NCBI GenBank assembly: GCA_944472155.2
Contig: OX235277.1
Span: 32,064,804 to 32,128,803 of the forward strand
DNA from: Trichobilharzia szidati
Lineage: Eukaryota > Platyhelminthes > Trematoda > Strigeidida > Schistosomatidae
DNA length: 64,000 nucleotides
Direction: 5' to 3'
The stretch's first letter is position 1, and every line of letters starts with the position of its first letter. Position numbers and translations under genes: made by a program. This document shows, in pieces, positions 44,360 to 54,158 of this stretch. The notes under the pieces are model-generated. The model saw only the letters and a list, made by a program, of their open reading frames with translations. It made no database searches and was not told where the DNA came from.

Positions 44360-45391
44360 TCACGTTAAAGCAGTAGCTTGAATATTATTCGTATTTTGTG
44401 GACTAGGAAATGCTAAATTCAATGAATTCGGACAGAAGCCATTACTTCCATCTATTTTAGACATAACAACGGTATTTGGATTATTTAAAAAGTGTTCAAC
44501 AGATACAGAGGCAGCAGCGTTGGCAGCGGCTGCGGCCGCAGCTTTTGCAGCAGCTCCTGCAGGATGTATAACTGCTTGTGTGTGTGCATCGAGGAAAGCA
44601 CAACCTTCACATTTGTTTTTCTCACAATCTCCAACATTGCTATTAATATTATTACCAAGAAGATTAGGCGTATTCATCACTATAGGTGTACAACGTTGAC
44701 TACGCTTTTTATGTGCACTATAACTACTATTATCTGAAAATGCTCTACCGCAGAATTCACATCTATATGGTCGTTCTCCAGTATGTATACGTCTATGCTT
44801 TACTAAACTACTTGATACGGAGAAATTTTTACCACATTCACAACAATGATACGGTCGTTCACCAGTATGTATTCGTTTATGCGCGGAGAGACTACTAGAA
44901 TCTGCAAATGCACGACCGCATTGTAAACATGCGAATGGTTTTTCACCTGTATGCGTACGACGATGTTTCACTAGGTCACTGGCACGATAAAATGATTTCG
45001 AACAATCTGTACAATGATGACGTTTAACGCGTTCACTACAATTAGATGAGTGATGATTAACAGTTACACATTGATTTGATTGGATATTATTGTTATTACT
45101 AATATTGTTATTGGTAGTAGTATTAGTGTTAGTAATGTTATCATTATTATTGTTAGTGGGTAAAATAGTTAGTGCATTGTTATTATTATTATTATTAATA
45201 TGATTATTAGCTGTAACAATTTGTTGAATATGCATAATTTCATCTTTAGAATTGCATAAATTACTTCTAAATGATAATTGTCCACAATTTAATATTGAAT
45301 GAATTTTCTTTTCAGCTTGATGAGATAAACTTGCTCTAGCACATAATGCCAAATGATTAAAATCATCAGTTAACGGAACACGACTAAACAT
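44360..45391 (-). CDS. C2H2 zinc-finger protein (putative transcription factor)
   Basis: A 343-residue frame, the only convincing host gene here. Residues 63-106 are Asn/Thr-rich. Three standard C2H2 fingers follow (Cys/His at 127/130/143/147, 155/158/171/175 and 183/186/199/203), joined by HTGEKPF, HTGERPY and HTGERPY linkers. A fourth module has C211, C214 and H227 but ends RSQRC, so the last ligand would be C234 (C2HC) if it folds. Residues 278-295 are alanine-rich. Krueppel-type linkers imply sequence-specific DNA binding in the nucleus; targets are unknown. ATG at 45391 has an in-frame TGA 11 codons upstream and a TTTCTGTTAG splice-acceptor-like site at 45429-45438, which would fit a non-coding first exon. 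No stops or frameshifts, unlike its surroundings. Confidence 0.88.
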   Translation of the reverse strand: MFSRVPLTDDFNHLALCARASLSHQAEKKIHSILNCGQLSFRSNLCNSKDEIMHIQQIVTANNHINNNNNNNALTILPTNNNNDNITNTNTTTNNNISNNNNIQSNQCVTVNHHSSNCSERVKRHHCTDCSKSFYRASDLVKHRRTHTGEKPFACLQCGRAFADSSSLSAHKRIHTGERPYHCCECGKNFSVSSSLVKHRRIHTGERPYRCEFCGRAFSDNSSYSAHKKRSQRCTPIVMNTPNLLGNNINSNVGDCEKNKCEGCAFLDAHTQAVIHPAGAAAKAAAAAAANAAASVSVEHFLNNPNTVVMSKIDGSNGFCPNSLNLAFPSPQNTNNIQATALT

Positions 45392-45960
45392 GTCGGTGTA
45401 TTCTAAAGTGTGGAAGAATTTTCAATTGCTAACAGAAATAATAATGATAATAATAATGACGCGACTAGATTGATTGATAATCCTGTGTTTAGTCAAGAAA
45501 AACACCACATGAGTGTTTATTCGAAAACCTAGAATTCGAAAAAAAGAACTTGGGGACATTTTTATGTAAAATGACATAATAATCAAGAATTTCAGATGAG
45601 AAGAGAATAAATTCAGATTATTACACCTTAAAACAACACAAATAAAGGCAGTAAGCAGATATAAAATCGCATTATAACGAGAATATAACTTTGAATGCTG
45701 AAGGGGAAATTGCTTCATAGTTGGTGTAAATATCTGAAATTCTTATGATAAAGAGTGAATACACATGTGCCAACGTAGTTGACTGACATACTAACTTATC
45801 AACTTAGAACCCTGCTCAAAACTGCAGTAGTTTCAATTACCACTTCAGAAAATAACATAAAATCAGAAGAAAAATATGCTATGAGAATATAATAAAAATG
45901 TCCGGATGGGGAACTAGAAGAAAACTAGTGGGGATTTTCAAAATCCTGACGATAATAACA
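45392..45960. other. upstream of zinc-finger gene
   Basis: AT-rich sequence, possibly an intron or promoter of the zinc-finger gene. The minus-strand 98-codon frame at 45422-45718 is hydrophobic and low in complexity and is not considered a gene. Confidence 0.35.
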
Positions 45961-45964
45961 TTGT

Positions 45965-46050
45965 AAGTGATTTTGAGACATGTCACCAACAATCTCTGAC
46001 TATCGATTCTAAGCATCTCGAGGACTCTAGTCAGGAAGTATATACCTCGC
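45965..46050 (-). repeat. short RTE 3'-region remnant
   Basis: The plus strand reads GATTTTGAGACATGTCACCAACAATCTCTGACTATCG in part, matching the block GATTTTGAGCTATGTCACCAATTG found in the RTE copies at 48.0 and 52.9 kb. Only about 85 bp survives. Confidence 0.55.
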
Positions 46051-46289
46051 TGTGGCATAAACCAACAGTTGAAAACTTAACAGTTGGGTTTATGCCCTAA
46101 TTTGTCAAGAGTAATTAACCGCTGGTCGACAATATCTTGAGGATTCCAATGAAAAAACCGAAAGTTAACTACTTGGTGAGCTTTCGGATGATGAGATTTT
46201 TGCCGACTTCAAGGAATAACACCAATTATAGGATCCCTGAAAACCAAGAAATACTGAATTATTTTATTTATTTTGATTACAGCTTGATT

Positions 46290-46452
46290 CCACACCGTAT
46301 TTTCAGTACAAGTATGGAATTTTCAGCATGGATATCGGTAGCCCAAATTTACAGGCCGACCATAGATATCGGGTGTGCGCCGGCAGGAGATCGAACCCCG
46401 GACCATGTGCATGGTCGGCGAGAGTCCTAACCACTGTGCCACCGACACACAT
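46290..46452 (-). repeat. tRNA-derived SINE-like element
   Basis: The minus strand has a clear A box (GTGGCACAGTGGTTAGGAC) and B box (CCGGGGTTCGATCTCC), about 40 nt apart. It then continues with a non-tRNA body (CACACCCGATATC...). It is a different family from S1: the head resembles a tRNA with a TGGTTAGGA D-loop. The acceptor stem does not close. Confidence 0.6.
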
Positions 46453-46680
46453 TCAAGTTTATAACTGAAGAGTACTAATGATTCAACGAGAAAGATTGTT
46501 AGCGTGCTACTATAATGATTTGTGATATATCACCAAGCTACACTCTTGCTGTGGTTAAACTAGAACTTAGTGGTGATTAAAATTATGATTAGTAAGAAGT
46601 AGAAACAAACAACTTTCACTCTTTAATGTTTGACCAATAAACAAGTTCCTTATAGTCATCTATCACTATAAAAAATAGTC

Positions 46681-47350
46681 TGACTGACTGACTGGTTTCA
46701 ACGTAGAACTTTGCACAGGTGTGCAGCAGTTTCAGTTGCCACTATCCCTTCATGTAGTACATAAAGCAAGAGAAGAGAGTAAGAGAGATGATAAACAGAA
46801 ATATGAGGCAAAAAGTATAGTAATAAGGAAAAACAATATAATTTTATTGGATACTATAAATCACAAGAAGTGGACGCATCTGTGCCAAACATTGAGAACG
46901 ATTTTGATCCATATCACCAATTGTCTCCAGTCATTGGTTTTACGATCCCGAGGACCCCAACCGGGGAATCTACATCTTCCTATATGGCTTAGACTAACCG
47001 TTGTGGATTCCATTGACTGATGAAGTCATGTTTTAGTTTGACCACTACTGACTCTTACAACCTGATCCAATGTCAATCAGCTAACATTGCCCGTCAAGGA
47101 AGGCGATAGCTAGGCATACGACTTACACTACGGTGATCCGTAACCGGAGGTAAGTTTACTAATACAGAACCAATCCCAAACCAGTTCATACAGGCCGTAT
47201 GCGACCGGACTCTGCGGTCACGCAACACTAACCCTATTTCTGTTTCAGGTACCCAAAGAGTCAATCAACTTCTACAGTATGGACAGAGGGGAAGTAAAAA
47301 CTGCCCACACACTTCCGAAAGCACAAGAAGCCTTTCTGAGCATTATTCTC
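46681..47350 (-). pseudogene. RTE-clade LINE, decayed 3' fragment
   Basis: The low-coordinate end has the RTE 3' terminus (CTGACTGACTGACTGG then TTTCAACGTAGAACTTTGC). Farther in are blocks shared with the 48-kb copy (GTGGACGCATCTG, ATTTTGATCCATATCACC, GACCCCAACCGG, GCTAACATTGCCCGTC). Protein is no longer readable for more than short stretches. Ends near 47350. Confidence 0.7.
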
Positions 47351-47770
47351 CTTTACGGGTTATGTATTTAAATCATTACATAGAATTAAATATATTTGAA
47401 TTTCAGTCCATACAAACTTAAGGACAGATGAAGAGTGTACATAATATATTTTGCACTTTATTCTTTACTCCCATTTCATAATCCAATAACGTGTAAGTGA
47501 TTTTGGATGAGCATTTAACAAGTTTTCTTTTTTAATTATGACCAACACAGTAGTGGAAAGGTCGGAGACTAATACATGACAGTTAGTGAGCCTGAGTGTA
47601 AGAACTATCCAATCTAAATGTTAAATCACTACTGTCAAACATCCCTAAACTAAAATGTTATACGGTTAATATAGAACGGTTTTAATGAATACTCCTTCAA
47701 TCGCCTGACATATATATTAATAAAACTCAGCATAGAATTAGTTAGGATTGAGTTATCCGAAACCTATTTT

Positions 47771-47782
47771 TCATGTATCAAG
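47771..47782. repeat. target-site duplication, left
   Basis: TCATGTATCAAG, repeated exactly at 50052-50063 on either side of the RTE element. Confidence 0.75.
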
Positions 47783-50051
47783 TCGGTCGGTTTTCGACAT
47801 AGAACTTTGCACATATGTGAGGCAGTTCAAGTCGCCACACTCCCTCCTTGTAGCACACAAAGCAAGAGAAGAAAGTAGGAGAAATGCATAATATAGACAG
47901 TAAACAGAGGTGTGAGACAAAGGAATAGTAATAACGAAGAACAAAACAGTTTCATTGGAAATCATAAGTCACAAGGAGTGGATGCATCTGCGTCACTGAG
48001 AACGATTTTGAGCTATGTCACCAATTGTTTCCAACCATTGGTTTTTACCGTCCCGAGGACCCCAACCAGGAAGTCTACATCTTCCTACGTGACTTAGACT
48101 AACTGTTGTGAATTCCATTGACTGGTGCCATGTTTTCATTTGACCGCCACTAGCTCTTTTCCAGCCTGGCCCTATATCAGCTAACATTGACCGTCGAGGA
48201 AGACGATGACTAGGCATACGTAGCACATGTCCTAACCATCTCAGTCGATTTAATTTCACAGTCTCGCCTATTGATTTCCCCGCCTTAACTAACACTCGAC
48301 GCCTAACCTCAATATTGCTCACCTTATTATACCACTTCACGCGGGAGATAGAACGCAGACACCTATGATCAAAGACAGCTAATCTTTTCATGTCTTCTGC
48401 TCTCAATGGCCAGGTCTCACAGCCATGAAGGACGATGGAGCGGACTGTTGAGCAGTACACACGCCCTTTGGCCGATAGTCGGATATCGCGTCTACGCCAG
48501 GGACGGCGTAAACTGGCATATGCGAATCAAGCCCTCTGTATTCGTGCTGAGATTTCGTCGGAGATCAACCCGTTGGGGCTGATGGTACTTCCCAAGTAAG
48601 TGAAGCGGTCAACGTGCTCTACCACTTCACTTCCTATTTCCAATCTAGGGGTCGGTGAAGTCTGTTCCTGCAGCATCATCTTACATTTTACAGGGGCGAA
48701 TCGCATGCCAAACATACGAAGATTGTTGCTCAAGGTGTTCAGTAGACTCTGCATTTTGTCAGCGTCCTCGCCTAGAAGGACTATATCGTCCGCATATTCT
48801 AAGTCGACGAGATTATTCCCTGGTAGCAAGTCAATCCCTGAGTCGCTGAAGTGTGTTAGGGTTAAGTCCATTAGTACGTCTATGATGAAGTTGAATAGGA
48901 ATGGAGATAATGGGCATCCTTGACGGACGCCACTAGTCGTCACCACTTCAGATGACAACTGGCCCTCACCTGGCTGCATGAGTACGAGTTGAGTGCCTTG
49001 ATCAGTGCAATGTATTTTCTCGGCATTCCCTTTACAGCCAAGCATCGCAAGAGAACCTCTCGGTCGACAGAATCGAATGCCGCCTTTAGGTCAAGAAATA
49101 TAATGATTGTCGGACGCCGGTAGGAATGCCTATGTTCTAGAACCTGTCGAAGGGTGAAGATATGATCAATACACCCTCTTCCTGGCCTAAAACCTGCCTG
49201 GTTTTCTCGTGTTTGTGCCTCCCGAGCACCACTTAGTCTACGCAGTATTATTGACCCTAGGATTTTAGATACTATATTAGTCAAGCTAATCCCCCTGTGA
49301 TTATCACAAGAAAACTTGTCTCCCTTCTTGTATATCGGGATGATGAGTGACTTATACCAACCCGATGGGACTTCCTCTGATTCCCAGACGCTGCCTAGAA
49401 CCTCAGTTAATGCAGACAGTAAACTGTCTCCACCGTACTTAAATACCTCTGGAGTCATTCCATCAGGTCCCGCTGCTTTGCCTTACTTCAGATTAGTGAC
49501 AGCTTTAGTAACCTCAGTTAAGGACGGGGGACTTGTGTCTATATACCATTCAGGGAGGTGTTGGATGTTCGGCAGGTTAAGTGCGGCTGTAGGCCAATTA
49601 AACTGCTCCTCATAGTGTTCTTTCCAGCGTTCCAGTCGTTTATCCTGGGAGCTAATTATGGTGCCATTTTCCTCCGAGATTGTTTCGCTTATCATTTGCC
49701 TTTTGCCATCTGTTTCCCTGATAAGCCTGAATAGTTGTCTGGTGTTGCCAATCGCCGATGCCTTTTCCATTTCTTTCGCTTTTGTCGCCCACTACTGTTC
49801 ACGGTCCTTGCGAAGACTTTTTGTTAGTCTTCGTTTAAGTACCTCTCGCTCCTCATCTTAATCGGAGCTCGCTAGAATCAGTCTTCTTGCGTCAATCAGT
49901 TCGGATGAGGCGGGAGAGATCCAGTGGCTTTTATTAACTTTAGGTTTTAGCTTATTGACAGCTTTCACGGCTGTGTCCACAGCTAACTGTATGTTGTGCC
50001 AGGCTACCTCAGGGGAAGTCCTGCTGTCGACCTCAGAAACTAGTTCCGCTA
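47783..50051 (-). mobile_element. RTE-clade LINE E1, 5'-truncated, with RT domain
   Basis: Minus-strand order: VNKLKPKVNKSHWISPA (endonuclease-RT linker, 49858-50055), MEKASAIGNTRQLFRLIRET, DGMTPEVFKYGGDSLL, RGISLTNIVSKILGSIIL, QAGFRPGRGCIDHIFTLRQ, IFLDLKAAFDSVDREVLL (motif A), TSGVRQGCPLSPFLFNFIID (B), LEYADDIVLLGEDADK (C, YADD), FTYLGSTISPNG, then LHGCETWPLRAEDMKRL and MRWLGHVLR-like. The endonuclease is missing. Breaks are few: stops at 49858, 49483 and about 48527, and a frameshift near 48990. The 12-bp duplication at both ends defines the insertion. The 3' end has TCGGTCGG units. Confidence 0.92.
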
Positions 50052-50063
50052 TCATGTATCAAG
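50052..50063. repeat. target-site duplication, right
   Basis: TCATGTATCAAG, exact copy of 47771-47782. Sequences beyond the duplication differ (CTGT here, TCGG element end there). Confidence 0.75.
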
Positions 50064-50283
50064 CTGTGTGTCACACCTGTATTGTAAAGACTACCTAGTT
50101 TCACAGGCTGAAAGTTACGCAGTAGCATTGTAACTTCGGCCCCATTGACCAAGAGTCAAATAATTCAGTTAATGAACTACATCTTCATGCAGCATCTATT
50201 ATAACCACGTTAGATCAATACGGAGTCTTCACATATGAAATTTTAGGTTACTCTCGCTCCTCCCGCGTGATGCTAGATGAAGC

Positions 50284-50438
50284 TGGTAGTCTACCACCTT
50301 CGTCTATCGATTTTCCAAATTTCATCTATTGAACTTTCAGTTCATGAGGAGGCACTATCACTTGGTTCCACTTTTTCTGTCTCATTAAACAACATTTTAG
50401 ACGTAGCAGTTGATTCCCAGTTTGGAAATCTGTAAGAC
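50284..50438. repeat. inverted repeat of PLE P5, left arm
   Basis: About 155 bp, near-exact reverse complement of 51302-51456. The outer end is TGGTAGTCTACCACC, the inner end TTGGAAATCTGTAAGAC. The arm begins just past the AAVY point where the PLE RT frame stops resembling other PLEs. Confidence 0.88.
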
Positions 50439-51080
50439 GAGTTTTCAATATAAGATATATAAACAGCCGCCAACAAAGGTCCTAATGGACTACCCATAGC
50501 AACGCCATCCATCTGTCAAAAGTGCCCACCTCCAAACTTGGAATGGGAGTTGTCAGTAAATCATAGTAATATACCTTTCAAATAAGTTAAAGGAAAAGGG
50601 AGTGAAAAACAACCAGAAGATATATAGTCACAAAAAATACCAACAGTCTTAATCAATGGTACATTAGTAAACAAGGAATTACCATCAAAAGAATACATTT
50701 TCATATCTTTTATATTCACGTTGACAAGACAATCAATAAGTTCAAATGTATTTTTCAAAGAGGAATTACATAATTTATCGCCTACTGGGCTTAAAATATC
50801 AGCTAACCACTTTGCCAATTTATGTGTAAGAGAGTGACACATTGATAGAATTCGATGTAATGGATTGTCAACCTTATGAATCCTGGGTAATCCATGAAAG
50901 TTTGGTAAGTCAGATCCCATGAGTTTTAATAAATTAAAATCTTGTTCGTGAATGACATCAATGCCACGATGTTTAACTAAATGGGAAGTTACATTTCCTT
51001 CCAATTTTTTGATATCATCACAAGGAACATCCACTATGAATTCACTTTTATAGTTAAGAATGCATAACATTTTCATTTTA
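50439..51080 (-). pseudogene. Penelope-like element P5, reverse transcriptase fragment
   Basis: The frame 50561-51076 reads FIVDVPCDDIKKLEGNV, LMGSDLPNFHGLPRIHKVDN, LTHKLAKWLADIL, MYSFDGNSLFTNVPLIKT (motif A). Past a break, MDGVAMGSPLGPLLAA (motif B) is at about 50465-50515. YVDD and the thumb are absent: the sequence passes into the inverted repeat instead. A different PLE subfamily from P4. Confidence 0.88.
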
Positions 51081-51301
51081 TAATCACAGATGTCTATTAG
51101 AACTACACCTTATATTTTTTCAGGTTTTAGGATAACTATATCAGATCCGTTATATAATTCCCTTAAGGCTTTGAAATGGGTCGAGTTCAAAATGCTTTTC
51201 TGTTTCCGATTTGAATTACGGAATTGATGTGCTGCATCTAAAAATTCAGCTTTCAACTAACTTTGGTCATCTGTCAAGGTAGGAACTAGAGGAGTCTATT
51301 A

Positions 51302-51456
51302 GTCATACAGATTTCCAAACTGGGAATCAACTGCTACGTCTAAAATGTTGTTTAATGAGACAGAAAAAGTGGAACCAAGTGATAGTGCCTCCTCGTGAAC
51401 TGAAAGTTCAATAGATGAACTTTGGAAAATCGATAGACGAAGGTGGTAGACTACCA
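51302..51456. repeat. inverted repeat of PLE P5, right arm
   Basis: Reverse complement of 50284-50438, with two or three mismatches seen by eye (for example CCTCGTGAAC against CCTCATGAAC). The plus strand then passes directly into a PLE C-terminus. Confidence 0.88.
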
Positions 51457-51612
51457 GATATGAACCAGAAGATTGATATAAAAACAGCTTTTAAAGTTAC
51501 TTTAAAAGCGGTGAGGGGCGTTTATTGAAATACACTGATGCGATATCTATTCGTAAACTTAAGCCCTGCCTGTGTTTACAAAAACAATTTGTTATTACCC
51601 TTAACCTACCCT
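51457..51612 (+). pseudogene. Penelope-like element, C-terminal end (plus strand)
   Basis: Reads IDIKTAFKVTLKAV, then YTDAISIRKLKPCLCLQKQF, then VITLNLPLVILT. This is the end of a PLE GIY-YIG protein, and is equivalent to TFKIKLRPSTVCTKQ at 31280. It faces the RT fragment P5 head-on across the inverted repeats. Confidence 0.7.
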
Positions 51613-51870
51613 TAGTAATCCTTACCTAATTAGATAACCAAACGTAGAGTTAATTATTCTTATTATTCTCAAATCCTTTATGTCACTTCGTGTATTTTAA
51701 TAGACCTTTATTTGCCATATAAATTGAATTTACAAGTAAATGTGCGATCAGATTGTTCGAAATGTAATGAGCAAATATATCACATTTTCAGATAATCTCC
51801 GTCTTCTAATAACACTATTTAAGTTCATTAAAGGGACTAGTTGTTTTAAAACCCAGGGTATTTAGATTAA
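51613..51870 (+). repeat. PLE 3' terminal sequence, copy 2
   Basis: Aligns with 31400-31640, including GATCAGATTGTTCGAAATG and CAGATAATCTCCGTCTTC. It continues with TTCATTAAAGGGACTAG, which resembles the ATTAATAAAGGGAACCGG end of PLE P2. Confidence 0.65.
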
Positions 51871-52670
51871 AATGCCATACTGAATAACCCATACATTAAC
51901 TGCTACTTAGGTCTTTGTAACAAAGTGAGGGGTATGACAAAATTTGTGAGATAAGAATGTTTGAGTAGCTATACCAAATATCACGCGTTTGTCTAAACTT
52001 TTATCTTAATGTGAATCGAGAAAACTTAATTACTACCATTTTAACAACGATCTTTTCCTGGTCATTATGTGTAAAACTTTGGTAGTATGGTAGCACATAA
52101 TCCCATATTAATTTGTATATTGGATTTATGGTACAGCGAAACAGTATTATTATTATTGTTACAATATCCCTCGTAGAAAATGCTTCGCTGTGTGATATAT
52201 CCAATAAAGAAATTATTAAGGAACGTTTACTGATTTGAACAGGTTTCATTCAATTCTTGACCTTCCATTATTCTCTAGGAATAATGTAGCGATTCCAACT
52301 TACACAGTCCTACACGATTCAAGCCCTTTATGTGGGACACCATGACTATCAACATGCAAAGTTGAATATCTGCATATTCAACACTAGTTTTTAGTGAGAC
52401 AACATTTTACATGACTTTTAAGGTAATAAAGGTAATAAAGCATTGACGCATCAACCAAATATGACATGCTGAACTGGTTAACCCAACCCATGTGCAAAAA
52501 TGAAGATAAAATCCCGGAAGGTATTCAAAAAATGTTCACAACGTTCAATCAAGGAAACAGTCTCGGTAAAATAACCTTACAATACAAACTCGACTTTACA
52601 CAAACGAGTATATCAAAGGACTACATTCCAGAATGCTACATTTACATAAATATAGTTGCTCAAACCCTTT
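51871..52670. other. no gene recognised
   Basis: An 82-codon minus frame (52001-52249) and a 93-codon plus frame (52466-52747, overlapping the RTE end) lack recognisable domains. Confidence 0.45.
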
Positions 52671-52675
52671 CTCAG

Positions 52676-53124
52676 TCATGGCTGGCTGGATTCAACATAG
52701 AACTTGGCACCGAAGTCCAGAAGTTCGAGTTGCCACGTTCCAAATAGCCCACAAACGTAGACAAGAAAATGAGTGAAGAGAATCAATAGAGTTTTGACAA
52801 GTATAAGAGTGAAACACAATGATTAATGGTAGAAAGGAATATGAAAGATTACAGAGACTGAATACATCTGCGCCATTGACAACGATTTTGAGCCATGTCA
52901 CCTATTGTCTCCAGCCATTGATTCTTAGAGTCCCGAGGGCCCCAACCCAGAAGTTTGCATCTCCCTACCTGACTCAGTTTAACTGTCAGGGATTTCATGG
53001 ATTGATGCCATGTTTTTGTTTGGCCACCACTTACTCTTTTCCAACCTGCACCTATATCAGCTAGTAATGCCCGTCGGGAGAGACGATGGTTAGGCATGCG
53101 CAGCACGTGACCTAGCCATCTCAA
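52676..53124 (-). pseudogene. RTE-clade LINE E2, C-terminal region and 3' end
   Basis: The frame 52849-53124 reads MRWLGHVLRMPNHRLSRRAL, then GAGWKRVSGGQTKTWHQSMKS, then VGRCKLLGWGPRDSKNQWLE, the C-terminal tail of this RTE family. A frameshift near 53125 separates it from the RT frame. The 3' end at about 52676 has GGCTGGCTGG units (antisense view). Confidence 0.85.
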
Positions 53125-54158
53125 TCAATGAAACTTTACAGCCTCTTCGATTGATTTTCCCCCTTTGCCCAACACTCTATGCCTAACGTTAACATTAATT
53201 ACCTTATTATACCACCAGACGTGAGAAAGAGATCGTAAACATCTGTGGTCAAAAACACACAATCTCTTCATGTCTTCCGCTCTCAATGGCCACGTCTCAC
53301 CGCCATAGAGAAGGACGGAGCGAACTGATGAGCAGTATACACGTCCCTTGGTTGATAGCCGGATGTCACGCCTACGCCAGAGATGGTGTAAGTTAGCGAA
53401 AGCAGCCCGAGCTTTTTGGATCCGTGCTGAGATTTCGTCACCAATCAATCCACTGGTGCTGATACAACTTCCCAAATAGGTGAAGTGGTCAACATGTTCT
53501 ATCACCTCACTCCCTATCACTAAGCTAGGAGTTGACGTAGTCCAGTCCTGTAGCAGCATCTTACATTTCACAGGGGCGAATCGCATGCCAAACATACGAA
53601 GATTGCTGCTCAAGGTGTTCAGAAGACTCTGCATTTTGTCAGCGTCCTCCCCTAACAGGACTATGTCGTCTGCGTATTCTAAGTCTATAAGACTATTCCC
53701 TGGTAACAAGTCGATTCCTAAGTCGTTAAGTCCAGTTAGGGATACTTCCATTAGCATATCTATGATGAAGTTAAACAGAAAAGGGGAAAGTGGACATCCC
53801 TGACGGACACCACTGGTTGTTATCAATTCAGATGACAATTCCCCATAAGCCCTTACACAGCTACGTGAGTTTGAGTAGAGTGCCTTGATTAGTGCAATGT
53901 ACTTTCTTGGCACTCCCTTCATAGTCAAACATTGCCATAGAACCTCTCGATCCAAGGAGTCGAAGGCCGCCTTCAAGTCAAGAAATATGGCAATTGTTGG
54001 ACGCCTAAAAGTGTGCCTATGTTCTAGGATCTGTCGGAGAGTGAAGATATGATCTATGCACCCTCTACCTGGCCTAAAGCCCGCTTGATTTTCCCTCGTT
54101 TGTTCCTTCCGAGTTCGGCTTAGTCTGTTCATGATTACTGAGCCTAGGATTTTAGAGA
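53125..54158 (-). pseudogene. RTE-clade LINE E2, reverse transcriptase domain
   Basis: 335 uninterrupted codons: QAGFRPGRGCIDHIFTLRQI, IFLDLKAAFDSLDREVLW (motif A), TTSGVRQGCPLSPFLFNFI (motif B), DLEYADDIVLLGEDADKM (motif C, YADD intact), FTYLGSCISTSG, and LLYGGETWPLRAEDMKRL. Cys of the usual YGCETW is Gly here. The RT lacks its N-terminal motifs 0-2: translation enters at IVSKILGSVIMNRL directly after the endonuclease frame, so an internal deletion has removed the linker and RT start. Confidence 0.92.

Noticed and set aside
46375..46452. A functional tRNA gene on the minus strand
   Set aside because: Good pol III boxes, but no closing acceptor stem and a repeat-like body follows.
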